Source: an uncultured Lachnospiraceae bacterium
GTDB lineage: Bacteria; Bacillota; Clostridia; Lachnospirales; Lachnospiraceae
Assembly (NCBI GenBank): GCA_910579395.1
Contig: CAJTUC010000031.1
Coordinates: 1 to 39,664, forward strand
DNA length: 39,664 nucleotides
Reading direction: 5' to 3'
The translations under genes were made by a program, and so were the position numbers. Below are positions 14,965 through 23,202 of the stretch, piece after piece. The notes under the pieces are model-generated. The model worked only from the letters and a program-made list of their open reading frames with translations, ran no database searches and was not told the origin of the DNA. Every line of letters begins with the position of its first letter. Position 1 is the stretch's first letter.

Positions 14965-16020
14965 ATGAAAATAGAACCTCTTGTCATAGGAGATTTAACG
15001 GCGCGTGTTCCTGTCATGCAGGGCGGGATGGGCGTAGGAGTCAGCCTGTCCGGGCTGGCCGGTGCTGTGGCGGCTGAAGGTGGAATCGGTATCATTTCTA
15101 CGGCACAGATTGGCTATCGGGATCCGAATTTTGACCTTGAGCCGATTGCCTGCAATTTAAGGGCTATTCAGACAGAAATCGACAAAGCCAGACAGATTGC
15201 CAAAGGCGGCATTGTCGGCGTAAACATTATGGTGGCGACGCAGAAGTATGAGGAATATGTTAAGGCGGCCGCAGAAGCCGGCGCGGATTTAATTGTTTCG
15301 GGTGCAGGTCTGCCTGTGGATCTGCCAAAGTATGTACAGGGGAGTGGAACAAAACTGGTGCCGATCGTGTCCAGTGTCAAATCCGTTCAGGTCATTATGA
15401 AGTATTGGTTGAAGAAATATGACATAATGCCGGATGCCGTCGTTATAGAGGGGCCGTTGGCGGGTGGTCATCTCGGTTTCACAAGAGAACAGGCAGAAAA
15501 TCCGGAAGCGCTTCATTATGACGATGAGGTTTTGAAAATTCTCCGGTATGTCAATGAGGCCGGGGAAGAACATCATACACGGATACCGGTCATTATGGCG
15601 GGCGGCATTTATACGAGAGAAGATATGGAACATTATCTGGCGCTGGGAATATCCGGCGTGCAGATGGCGACCAGATTTGTAACCACTTACGAATGCGATG
15701 CGGATGATGCCTATAAACAGTGTTATATCCGTGCGCATAAAGAGGACATTATGATTGTTCAGAGTCCTGTCGGTATGCCTGGCAGAGCGATTCGGAATCC
15801 ATTTATAGAAAAGGCAAAGGCGGGACAGATTCCGCATGGAAGATGCCATAGTTGTATCAGCGCCTGTAATCCGGCGAAGACACCTTATTGTATAACGGAT
15901 GCGCTTATCAATGCGGCAACAGGTCATGTGGAGGAAGCGCTGCTGTTCTGTGGGACCAATGCCTATCGGGCTGAAAAAATGGAGTATGTGAAGGACATTA
16001 TGGCGGAATTTGCTCCCTGA
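14965..16020 (+). CDS. FabK/nitronate monooxygenase-like flavin oxidoreductase
   Basis: This 351-residue TIM-barrel protein belongs to the FMN-dependent 2-nitropropane dioxygenase/FabK superfamily. It shows the start RVPVMQGGMGVGVSLSGLAGAVAAEGG, the active-site GPLAGGHLGF, and phosphate-binding MAGGIYTRED and GISGVQMATRF. Unlike FabK it has a C-terminal cysteine set (CHSCISACNPAKTPYC) that could hold metal or disulfides. AAGGAG (14949-14954) precedes ATG 14965. Located between fabZ and fabH, it may act on fatty-acid intermediates or detoxify nitronates; which is not decidable here. The true FabK is the one at 10371. Confidence 0.85.
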   Translation: MKIEPLVIGDLTARVPVMQGGMGVGVSLSGLAGAVAAEGGIGIISTAQIGYRDPNFDLEPIACNLRAIQTEIDKARQIAKGGIVGVNIMVATQKYEEYVKAAAEAGADLIVSGAGLPVDLPKYVQGSGTKLVPIVSSVKSVQVIMKYWLKKYDIMPDAVVIEGPLAGGHLGFTREQAENPEALHYDDEVLKILRYVNEAGEEHHTRIPVIMAGGIYTREDMEHYLALGISGVQMATRFVTTYECDADDAYKQCYIRAHKEDIMIVQSPVGMPGRAIRNPFIEKAKAGQIPHGRCHSCISACNPAKTPYCITDALINAATGHVEEALLFCGTNAYRAEKMEYVKDIMAEFAP

Positions 16021-16063
16021 CAGGCGCCGTCTGCCAGCAAGTGAAAAAGAAGGGTATATAATT

Positions 16064-17026
16064 ATGAGAACGAGAATCATAGGGACCGGAAGCTGTCTGC
16101 CGGAAATGGTCGTAACAAACGACGACCTGTCGAAAATAATGGATACATCCGACGAGTGGATAAGCAGCAGGACGGGTATCAGAGAGCGCCGGCTCGTAAA
16201 AGAAGAAACAACGGCGGCGATGTCGGTAACGGCAGCCGAAAGAGCAATGAAAAATGCGGGAGTTTCTCCGCAGGAGATAGATTTGATCATTGTCGGCACG
16301 ATAACAGGCGATTATGTGACGCCTTCTACCGCGTGTGAAGTGCAGGCGGCAATCGGAGCCGACAAGGCAGTTGCTTTTGATGTAAATGCGGCCTGTTCCG
16401 GTTTTATGTTCGCACTGCATATCGCGGACGCTTATTTGAAAACCGGTATTTATAGAACGGCCCTGATTTTGGGAGCAGAAACATTATCTAAAATTATGGA
16501 TTGGAATGACAGAAGCACCTGCGTGCTGTTTGGAGACGGTGCGGGAGCAGCGGTCGTGCGCAGCGACGAAACTGGGCTGCTCGCATATGACCAGGGTTCC
16601 GACGGGACGAGAGGAAAGGTATTGACCTGTCAGAACAGAAAGAATAATAATCCTTTTGTAAAAAATCCAATTGCTTTTTCCTATACACAGATGGATGGAC
16701 AAGAAGTCTATAAATTTGCGGTTACGACAGTGCCTGCGTCTATCAGAAAAGTAGTCGAGGCAGCAGGCCTTACGATAGAGGATATCGATTATTTTGCGCT
16801 GCATCAGGCGAACATTCGGATTATACAATCCGTGGCAAAGCGTTTGAAAGCACCGGAAGAGAAGTTTCCGACGAGTCTGGACCACTGCGGAAATATTTCT
16901 GCGGCAAGCGTACCGATTTTGCTGGATGAAATAAACCGGAAGGGATTGCTGAAGCCGGGAATGAAAATCGTGCTGTCTGGATTTGGCGGCGGCCTGACCT
17001 GGGGTTCGGCGGTGCTTGAATGGTAA
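16064..17026 (+). CDS. fabH: 3-oxoacyl-[acyl-carrier-protein] synthase III
   Basis: FabH starts fatty-acid synthesis by joining acyl-CoA to malonyl-ACP. The 320-residue protein has the Cys-His-Asn triad C111 (NAACSGFMFAL), H247 (ALHQANIRI) and N277 (HCGNISAAS), with DTSDEWISSRTGIRERR near the N-terminus. The start at ATG 16064 follows GAAGGG; the longer frame from 16010 overlaps the previous gene and encodes a non-family extension. In many relatives fabH heads the operon; here it is last, and a palindromic repeat (copy B) comes three bases after it. Confidence 0.95.
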   Translation: MRTRIIGTGSCLPEMVVTNDDLSKIMDTSDEWISSRTGIRERRLVKEETTAAMSVTAAERAMKNAGVSPQEIDLIIVGTITGDYVTPSTACEVQAAIGADKAVAFDVNAACSGFMFALHIADAYLKTGIYRTALILGAETLSKIMDWNDRSTCVLFGDGAGAAVVRSDETGLLAYDQGSDGTRGKVLTCQNRKNNNPFVKNPIAFSYTQMDGQEVYKFAVTTVPASIRKVVEAAGLTIEDIDYFALHQANIRIIQSVAKRLKAPEEKFPTSLDHCGNISAASVPILLDEINRKGLLKPGMKIVLSGFGGGLTWGSAVLEW

Positions 17027-17028
17027 GT

Positions 17029-17107
17029 GTGAGAAGAAGTTCTAAAACTCGCGCCAGAGGATGCTTCGATAAGAATTTCTACGGTTCGCGGGCGAACCCT
17101 TCTCACA
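17029..17107. repeat. palindromic intergenic repeat, copy B
   Basis: This 79-bp unit has inverted ends GTGAGAAG and CTTCTCAC. Inside, AGAAGTTCT pairs imperfectly with AGAATTTCT, followed by TACG and a hairpin GGTTCGC/GCGAACC. It starts three bases after the fabH stop and has the same layout as copies A and C, with compensated differences in the second hairpin. Confidence 0.8.
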
Positions 17108-17134
17108 GCTCATTATTTTCACAAAAGCAGGAGT

Positions 17135-17461
17135 TTATTTACTCGTTGTGCCATATAAATTCAGCAAAATACATCCGGTAATTATTAAAACAAGCGACAT
17201 GGCACCTATTAAATTTACTTTTTCTCCAAATAATGTTGCTGATATAATGGATGTTACAACGATACCCACAGCGCTCCAGGTTGCATATGCCACACCTAAA
17301 TTTATTGTATTTAGTGCTTTGGACAGAAGATAAAAGCAGGAAATATATGATAATATGCATCCCAAAGTTGGCCATAGTTTCGTAAACCCAACCGAATATT
17401 TCAACAATGTTGTTGCCAATAGCTCAAGCCCTATTGCCAGGCCTAATAAAATATATGCCAT
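17135..17461 (-). CDS. small multidrug resistance (SMR) family transporter
   Basis: This 108-residue protein has four hydrophobic segments typical of SMR (EmrE-like) proton-coupled exporters of cationic compounds, and the essential membrane glutamate E13 (GLAIGLELLATTLLKYS). The motifs GVAYATWSAVGIV and GEKVNLIGAMSLVLIITGCILLN match the family. GGAGG lies seven bases before ATG (complement of 17461). It is 20 bp downstream of the GH5 gene and probably co-transcribed. Substrates cannot be read from sequence; guanidinium exporters belong to the same family. Confidence 0.92.
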   Translation of the reverse strand: MAYILLGLAIGLELLATTLLKYSVGFTKLWPTLGCILSYISCFYLLSKALNTINLGVAYATWSAVGIVVTSIISATLFGEKVNLIGAMSLVLIITGCILLNLYGTTSK

Positions 17462-17481
17462 TTTCCAGCCTCCAGAATAAT

Positions 17482-18519
17482 TTACAAATACTTTATAAGC
17501 TCGTCTCTTACATCGTCATAATGTTCGTCAACAAGACCAAAATCTTTTCCTTTGTAATTCCACACGGCACGGCCGATTCCATATTTTTCAAATACGAAGT
17601 GAATATCCTTAAACCAGCGGACCGCGTCCTCCGGAACAGCTTGATCAATGACGCCGTACTCACCACAGTACAAACATTTGCCGCGCTCTTTGGCAGTTTT
17701 GACAGCCGGAGCAAAGATTTTTTCGAAAAAAGCAGGAGTAAATGAGGTTATTTCCATTTTTTGACTCTCTTCAATGCAGAGAATAGCAGGCGTAATATTC
17801 ATATCATAAGTCAGCCTGCAAACCTCATCCCAATCGGCAGGGTAACCTATATGAAAATCAAGCGGCATATTTTCGACCCAATATGCTGACTGATGCGTGA
17901 AAAGCTGTGGTTCGTAGCAATGAAAATTATAAACGATATTCCTGTCATCAAAATCAGGTAGAAGTTCCACAGAACTTACGGCATTGTAGGATACACCGCC
18001 TACAAGAATCTTAATGTCAGACGAATAGCTCCTGATAATATCAATACATTTGGAAGCTATGTCGTTCCATTTATCTACAACATCATCCCTGACAACCTCA
18101 TTTAACAGTTCAACCATCAACATATCCGAATATTCAGCATATTTTTTCATGAGTTTATGCCATATTCCATAAAACCTGGCCTGTAGCCGCTCGTCATCAA
18201 AAAAATTTTTGGAATACTCAAAATCATCAAATATGTATCCCTGTGTTTTGTGGAGATCGAGAACCATATTCAGATTGTATTTTTTACACCAGGCAATGCA
18301 ATCATCAATATGGCTGTAACCTTCTAATATATCCGTACCATCTTCGTTTTCAAAATTATCATAGTCGATAGGAAGTCTTACGTGGTCAAGTCCCCATGAT
18401 GCAATTCTTGCAATATCTTTTTCTGTAATAAATGTGTCCAGGTGTTCTTTGACAAGTGGTCCTTGTGATAACCAGCCACCCAGATTTGCACCTTTTCTAA
18501 AGCCTTTTACTGTTGTCAT
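17482..18519 (-). CDS. glycoside hydrolase family 5 (cellulase-like)
   Basis: This 345-residue TIM-barrel hydrolase has the GH5 start KGANLGGWL, HVRLPIDYD, DLHKTQG, the acid/base Glu141 in LLNEVV and the nucleophile Glu287 in YCGEYGV. WNYKGKDFG forms the end. No signal peptide is present, so it acts in the cytoplasm, likely on imported beta-linked oligosaccharides or glycosides and not on polymers. An AGGAGG site precedes ATG. It is divergent from an AraC-type gene, which probably controls it, and leads into an SMR gene 20 bp downstream. The subfamily and sugar are not decidable. Confidence 0.9.
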   Translation of the reverse strand: MTTVKGFRKGANLGGWLSQGPLVKEHLDTFITEKDIARIASWGLDHVRLPIDYDNFENEDGTDILEGYSHIDDCIAWCKKYNLNMVLDLHKTQGYIFDDFEYSKNFFDDERLQARFYGIWHKLMKKYAEYSDMLMVELLNEVVRDDVVDKWNDIASKCIDIIRSYSSDIKILVGGVSYNAVSSVELLPDFDDRNIVYNFHCYEPQLFTHQSAYWVENMPLDFHIGYPADWDEVCRLTYDMNITPAILCIEESQKMEITSFTPAFFEKIFAPAVKTAKERGKCLYCGEYGVIDQAVPEDAVRWFKDIHFVFEKYGIGRAVWNYKGKDFGLVDEHYDDVRDELIKYL

Positions 18520-18557
18520 AATATACCTCCTGTTTTCATAAATGTAGTTTCTGCTTT

Positions 18558-18631
18558 AAGTCTATCATTTTAGTAATACATATAATATAATAAATGTGAC
18601 TTTTATATTAAATTTAAGACTTTTAAATATT
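18558..18631. promoter_or_regulatory. candidate AraC half-sites between GH5 and its regulator
   Basis: TGACTTTTATATT (18597) and AGACTTTTAAATATT (18617) are direct repeats 20 bp apart, about two helical turns. An inverted relative TAGACTTAAAG (complement, 18555-18565) stands on the GH5 side. The 129-bp gap is strongly AT-rich, so chance similarity is possible. Confidence 0.35.
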
Positions 18632-18648
18632 TGGTAAGGAGAGACACG

Positions 18649-19440
18649 ATGAACGATCAGAATCGGGACAGAAAAATGAAAAATGATACAGCTTCAGACG
18701 CATCTGTTAATATATCGATGATGATGCAAAAATTCATGCAGTTAGAATATAATATAGAACATCCAACCTATGACACAGAGCTTAGTTTCTACCATTTAGT
18801 AAGTTCCGGTGACGTGGAAGCTGTGAAGAATCAAAATTATATGGATGTAGATGCAGTCGAACGCGGTATATTATCCGACAATACGCTTCAAAATTTAAAA
18901 TATCATGCAGTAGTAACAATCGCTATGGTATGCAGATTTTGCATTGAGGATGGTATGGAGGAATCTATGAGTTATAACCTGAGTGATTATTACATCAAGC
19001 TGTTAGATCGGGCGGCAGACCAGAAAACAGTAAGAGAAATATACTATAGGGCTTGTGTTGATTATGCCAGGCGCATGAGTAAGATTCAAAAATACAAATT
19101 GATGTCGATACATTGTGTAAAGGCGATAGATTATGTGAACAATCATCTTCATGAAAATATAAAAGCTGCGGATGTTGCAGCATATGTAGGCCTGGAACGG
19201 TCTTATTTCAGCAGATTGTTTCACAAAGAAATGGGAAGCACAATAAGTCAATATATATGTGAAAAGAAAATACAGACAGCTAAGAATATGCTTATGTATT
19301 CCGATTATAGCTGCAGTGAGATAGGCCAATACCTTGCCTTTTCTGATGGAAGCCACTTTGCTCTTGCATTCAGAAAAGTAGTCGGAGAGACTCCTGGCAA
19401 TTTCAGAAAGAAGAATTATCGTAAGCACTGGGTAACATAG
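18649..19440 (+). CDS. AraC-family transcriptional regulator
   Basis: This 263-residue regulator has a helical N-terminal part (about 1-160) without a recognisable cupin. Its C-terminal AraC double helix-turn-helix domain (about 165-260) runs through YVNNHLHENIKAADVAAYVGLERSYFSRLFHKEMG, YICEKKIQTAKNML, and FSDGSHFALAFRKVVGETPGNFRK (read in pieces). ATG 18649 lies seven bases after AAGGAG (18636-18641); the longer frame begins at a TTG lacking a site. It is divergent from the GH5-SMR pair, which suggests local control of those genes. The inducer is unknown. Confidence 0.9.
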   Translation: MNDQNRDRKMKNDTASDASVNISMMMQKFMQLEYNIEHPTYDTELSFYHLVSSGDVEAVKNQNYMDVDAVERGILSDNTLQNLKYHAVVTIAMVCRFCIEDGMEESMSYNLSDYYIKLLDRAADQKTVREIYYRACVDYARRMSKIQKYKLMSIHCVKAIDYVNNHLHENIKAADVAAYVGLERSYFSRLFHKEMGSTISQYICEKKIQTAKNMLMYSDYSCSEIGQYLAFSDGSHFALAFRKVVGETPGNFRKKNYRKHWVT

Positions 19441-19441
19441 C

Positions 19442-19522
19442 GTGAGAAGAACTTCTAGAGCTCACAGCAAAGGCTGTTTCGCCAAGAAGTTCTACGATTT
19501 GCCGAAGGCAAATCTTTCTCAC
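19442..19522. repeat. palindromic intergenic repeat, copy C
   Basis: This 81-bp unit has inverted ends GTGAGAAG and TTTCTCAC. AGAACTTCT pairs with AGAAGTTCT, ACAGC with GCTGT inside it, and GATTTGCC with GGCAAATC forms the second hairpin. It begins one base after the AraC stop codon. Confidence 0.8.
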
Positions 19523-19671
19523 ACACTGATTTGAGATTCCGCGGGGGGAAAATTTGGAGATGTATAGCATACGCATGAATTGGGGAATATGAAGAGTACG
19601 GATATAGAAACAAACATAATTTATAATACAGAAACGAGGCACAAAAGAGATGATACATAACAGTCAGAAAA

Positions 19672-20106
19672 ATGCCTTCGCTGCTTTGCAGATTTGCAGC
19701 CATCAGAGGTTCTGTTTATACAGACTGTATTATGGCAGAAGGACTGGGATTATCTTTTTTTGTGCTGTTCATTGTGGAACTGTATCTTTATGTCATTACC
19801 GGACAGAAACGCCATGCAGCAGGGGCAATGGTTTTATATCTTATTGTGAAAAAGAGGAAACTGCTGAAAACGGAACAGCAGATACAGGGTGTAATAGAAT
19901 ATCAGGACAGGATAGAACAGATAGGGCATAGTCTCATTTTTGTATTTATTGTAATGACAGGAATTGCTGTTAATTCCGTGGCGGTCGGGGTGACGATATT
20001 TACCCAGCCGCGGTATATGCTTTATAATATGGGGCTTTTTTATACGGCGGGATGTATGTTGTTGTATGATATCATATCGCTGAGGATGGCTTCAAATGGA
20101 AGATAA
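19672..20106 (+). CDS. small membrane protein of unknown function
   Basis: I do not recognise this protein. The frame encodes up to 144 residues with hydrophobic segments GLSFFVLFIVELYLYVI, SLIFVFIVMTGIAVNSVAV and YNMGLFYTAGCMLLYDII and a charged middle (KKRKLLKTEQQIQ), so it is an integral membrane protein with probably three or four helices. The first 20 residues look non-family, and ATG 19732 (124 residues, starting MAEGLGLSFF) is an alternative start; neither has a good ribosome site. It is an isolated gene before the KDPG aldolase. Confidence 0.55.
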   Translation: MPSLLCRFAAIRGSVYTDCIMAEGLGLSFFVLFIVELYLYVITGQKRHAAGAMVLYLIVKKRKLLKTEQQIQGVIEYQDRIEQIGHSLIFVFIVMTGIAVNSVAVGVTIFTQPRYMLYNMGLFYTAGCMLLYDIISLRMASNGR

Positions 20107-20189
20107 AAGGCTTGAGGGAGTGTACTTTTCATAGTAGAATAGAAGTGTCAGAAAGAAACAAGAGAACTGAATGGAAGGGAGAGGGACCA

Positions 20190-21149
20190 ATGAATGCAGT
20201 ATTAGAAAAAATCCAAAAGCTGGGGATTGTACCGGTCGTTGTATTAAATCATGTGGAGGATGCAGAGCCTCTTGCAAAAGCGCTTTGTGAAGGCGGGCTT
20301 CCCGTTGCGGAGGTCACATTTCGTACGGATGCGGCGGAAGAATCCATCCGCGTGATGAAGCAGAAATTTCCACAGATGCTTGTCGGTGCGGGAACGGTTC
20401 TGACAACGGAACAGGTGGACCGTGCAGTGGGCGCGGGCGCCGAGTTTATCGTAAGTCCCGGATTAAATCCGACCGTTGTAGAATATTGTATTAAAAAAGA
20501 TATTCCGGTCGCACCGGGATGCAGCTGTCCTTCGGATATGGAGCGCGCATTGGAACTGGGTCTGGAGGTCGTAAAATTTTTCCCGGCAGAGGCAGCCGGC
20601 GGGTTAAAAGCAATCAAGGCTATGGCGGCGCCCTATGTGAATCTGAAATTCATGCCTACCGGCGGGATCAATGCGAAAAATATCAACGAATATCTTGCAT
20701 TTCCGAAGATCATTGCCTGCGGCGGAAGCTGGATGGTAAGCGGTGATCTGGTAAAGAATAAGGAATTTGACAAGATCAGGGAACTGTCAAAAGAAGCTGT
20801 CATGACGGTTCATGGATTTGAACTCAAACACGTCGGCATTAATTGTGAGAGCGAAGAGGAAGCGAACAAAACGACAGATATGTTCGACAGCGTATTCGGC
20901 TTTACAAAGAAGCCGGGTAACAGTTCTATTTTTGCGGGAACGTATATCGAAGCGATGAAAACACCGTATCTTGGTGCGAAAGGCCATATTGCCATCGGAA
21001 CCAATAATATCCAGCGTTCTATCAGCTATCTGGAAGCGCTCGGCATAGAGGTGGATATGGATACGGCAAGCTATAAAGAAGGCGTGCTCCGGGCCGTATA
21101 TTTGAAAGAAGAAGTTTCGGGCTTTGCGCTGCATTTGTTACAGAAATAA
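20190..21149 (+). CDS. KHG/KDPG aldolase fused to a VOC-like domain
   Basis: Residues 1-205 are a 2-keto-3-deoxy-6-phosphogluconate/4-hydroxy-2-oxoglutarate aldolase, which cleaves KDPG to pyruvate and glyceraldehyde-3-phosphate. E41 and R45 (EVTFRT), GAGTVL, the Schiff-base K129 (VVKFFPAE) and the phosphate loop PTGGI are all present. Residues about 210-319 (HGFELKHVGIN.., SSIFAGTYIEAM, GHIAIGTNNIQRSISYLEALG, GFALHLLQK) look like a vicinal-oxygen-chelate/glyoxalase-type domain without an obvious complete metal set. ATG 20190 follows GGAAGGGAGAGGG. A strong terminator closes the gene. The added domain may bind a sugar acid or regulate the enzyme; this is inference. Confidence 0.88.
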   Translation: MNAVLEKIQKLGIVPVVVLNHVEDAEPLAKALCEGGLPVAEVTFRTDAAEESIRVMKQKFPQMLVGAGTVLTTEQVDRAVGAGAEFIVSPGLNPTVVEYCIKKDIPVAPGCSCPSDMERALELGLEVVKFFPAEAAGGLKAIKAMAAPYVNLKFMPTGGINAKNINEYLAFPKIIACGGSWMVSGDLVKNKEFDKIRELSKEAVMTVHGFELKHVGINCESEEEANKTTDMFDSVFGFTKKPGNSSIFAGTYIEAMKTPYLGAKGHIAIGTNNIQRSISYLEALGIEVDMDTASYKEGVLRAVYLKEEVSGFALHLLQK

Positions 21150-21165
21150 TTGTTTTGAAAGAAGG

Positions 21166-21209
21166 ATATCACAGTCTGACACTGGTTTGGACTGTGATAT
21201 TTGCTTTTT
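21166..21209 (+). terminator. terminator of the KDPG aldolase gene
   Basis: ATATCACAGTC (21166-21176) pairs perfectly with GACTGTGATAT (21190-21200) across a 13-nt loop, followed by TTGCTTTTT. It ends the aldolase transcript and separates it from the ROK gene. Confidence 0.88.
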
Positions 21210-21263
21210 GGCAGATGAGGTGATATATTTAAAAAAACACTTTAATAAAGTCTGGGAGATGAA

Positions 21264-22391
21264 ATGGAAAAGAAGAAAATAACCAACATGGAAGTGAAAA
21301 AGAAAAACAGAAATGAGGTTTTTCGTTATATCTGCAAGCATGGAACCGTATCAAATCCGGATATTTCATATAATCTGAAAATGAGCCTGCCAACAGCGAC
21401 ACAGATCACAAAAGAGCTGATAGAACAAGGTCTGGTAGAGGAGAAAGGAGAATTACGATCAACCGGGGGACGAAGAGCGAAAGCGTTATCGGCGGCTGTA
21501 AATGTAAGGTTGGCAGTCGGGCTGGATATTACCCAAAATCATATTACGCTGGTACTAACGAATATCGTAGGAGAAATACTGAAATATGAGCGTATCTGTC
21601 AGTCATATGTTTCGGAAGATGTCTATTATCGAGAAGTAAATGAAGAACTGGAACGCTTTCTGGATGAAGGCAATGTGGAACGGGATAAGATTTTAGGTGT
21701 GGGAATATCTTTTCCGGGTATTGTGAATTTAGACCGGGAGTTGATTACATATTCTCATGTTTTGGGGGTGGAAGCGATACCGTTTGTATCCATAAGCCGT
21801 TTTCTCTCTTATCCGTGTTATTTTCTGAATGATGCCAATGCAGGGGCTTATGCAGAAGGGTTTCAGGAAGAGGGCGCAGAACCTTTCTTTTATATGTCCT
21901 TGAGCAATACAGTCGGCGGTGCGTTCTTTAGCAGGAATGAATTAATGCAGGGAAAGAATTTCCGGTGTGGAGAAGTCGGGCATATGACTGTTGCTGCAGG
22001 CGGGGAAAGCTGCTATTGCGGGAAAAAAGGTTGTCTGGATGCTTATTGTGCAGCATGGCATTTATCCGAAGCGGCGGGCGGAAAGCTGGAACAGTTCTTC
22101 GAACGATTAGATCAGGGGGAAACGGAAGCGGTAAAAATATGGGATACTTACACAGATTATCTGGCCATGGCAGTGAATAATATTCATATGGTTCTGGATT
22201 GTGATATTGTCTTGGGAGGATATGTGGGAAGCTGCATGGGCACGCATCTTCAGGATATATGGGATAAGGTACTTGAAAGAAATACTTTTGAGGAAAAAGA
22301 AGTTTTTGTGAGGGTATGTAATTATAAAGTGGCGGCCGCTGCATTGGGGGCTGCGTTGAAAGTGGCAGAATCTTTTGTCTGTCGGATATAG
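21264..22391 (+). CDS. ROK-family transcriptional regulator
   Basis: This 375-residue protein has an N-terminal winged helix (about 10-70: NRNEVFRYICKHGTVSN, SLPTATQITKELIEQGLV) and a ROK domain with sugar-binding signature GVGISFPGIVN, FLNDANAGAYAEG and the zinc motif GEVGHMTV..CYCGKKGCLDAYC. The ATP-site start (LDITQNHITLVL) deviates from the kinase DxGxT motif, as in NagC/XylR-type repressors. ATG 21264 follows GGGAGAT. It lies behind the KDPG aldolase terminator. The nearby aldolase may be its target, and the effector is presumably a sugar. Confidence 0.9.
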   Translation: MEKKKITNMEVKKKNRNEVFRYICKHGTVSNPDISYNLKMSLPTATQITKELIEQGLVEEKGELRSTGGRRAKALSAAVNVRLAVGLDITQNHITLVLTNIVGEILKYERICQSYVSEDVYYREVNEELERFLDEGNVERDKILGVGISFPGIVNLDRELITYSHVLGVEAIPFVSISRFLSYPCYFLNDANAGAYAEGFQEEGAEPFFYMSLSNTVGGAFFSRNELMQGKNFRCGEVGHMTVAAGGESCYCGKKGCLDAYCAAWHLSEAAGGKLEQFFERLDQGETEAVKIWDTYTDYLAMAVNNIHMVLDCDIVLGGYVGSCMGTHLQDIWDKVLERNTFEEKEVFVRVCNYKVAAAALGAALKVAESFVCRI

Positions 22392-22512
22392 GATTCTGCC
22401 GCCCGGTATTTATATTAAATTCTTTAATCCTGACAAATTAAGGGAAATGTATATTTGCCCAATTGCTTCATAAAATGTAGATAAGAAAATCAGGGAATGG
22501 TATTTTATATTT

Positions 22513-23202
22513 ATGCTGAATTATATTTGGGCATTTATGATCTTGATTGGTGTTGTGTTCGGTGCTTTTACCGGGAATATGGAAGCGGTGTCGAAGGCGG
22601 CGTTAGACTCAGCAGGCGAGGCAGTTTCCTTATGTATCACGATGATTGGTGTTATGTCTTTGTGGGTAGGTCTGATGGAAATTGCGCAGAAATCGGGACT
22701 GATCGCAAAGATGACGAAAGGAATATCCCCTTTTATTTCGTTTCTTTTTCCGAAGATTCCGCATGGACATCCGGCGCGTGAGTATATTTCCACGAATCTG
22801 ATCGCGAATATTCTTGGTCTTGGCTGGGCCTGCACGCCGGCGGGATTAAAGGCAATGGAAGAACTTGCGAAGCTGGAAGCGGAGCGGGGGAATCCGGAGT
22901 ATCTGACGGAAAGTGCAGGAATAAACACAAGTGCGGCGAGAGCCGGGAAGAAGACGGGAAGCGGAACGGGGTTATCGTTTCCGTATAAAAGAGAGCGGAC
23001 GGCATCGAAGGAAATGTGTGATTTTCTGATTTTAAATATTTCTTCTTTGCAGCTAATTCCGGTGAATATGATCGTGTACAGGCAGCAGTACGGGAGCGTG
23101 AACCCTACGGCGGTGATTGCGCCGGCGATTGTGGCGACATTTTTCAGTACGGCGGTGGCGGTGGTGTATTGTAAAATGAAAAATAGACGATGGAGAGCAT
23201 AA
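22513..23202 (+). CDS. spmA: spore maturation protein A
   Basis: SpmA is a membrane protein needed for dehydration of the spore core in Bacillus. The 229-residue protein has the nucleoside-recognition (Gate) domain: MLNYIWAFMILIGVVFGAFTGN, the membrane segments GEAVSLCITMIGVMSLWVGLMEIAQKSG (in pieces), ANILGLGWACTPAGLKAMEEL, and NISSLQLIPVNMIVYR. It is about 30 residues longer than the Bacillus protein because of a polar insert near 135-165 (TSAARAGKKTGSGTG). The usual partner spmB is absent: a terminator overlaps the stop codon. The start has only a weak ribosome site (AGGGAATGG). Confidence 0.9.
   Translation: MLNYIWAFMILIGVVFGAFTGNMEAVSKAALDSAGEAVSLCITMIGVMSLWVGLMEIAQKSGLIAKMTKGISPFISFLFPKIPHGHPAREYISTNLIANILGLGWACTPAGLKAMEELAKLEAERGNPEYLTESAGINTSAARAGKKTGSGTGLSFPYKRERTASKEMCDFLILNISSLQLIPVNMIVYRQQYGSVNPTAVIAPAIVATFFSTAVAVVYCKMKNRRWRA

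Noticed and set aside
19650..19931. 93-residue plus-strand ORF overlapping the small membrane protein
   Set aside because: The overlapping frame at 19672 has clear membrane helices and runs longer; this frame has an unusual composition rich in Cys, His and Arg.
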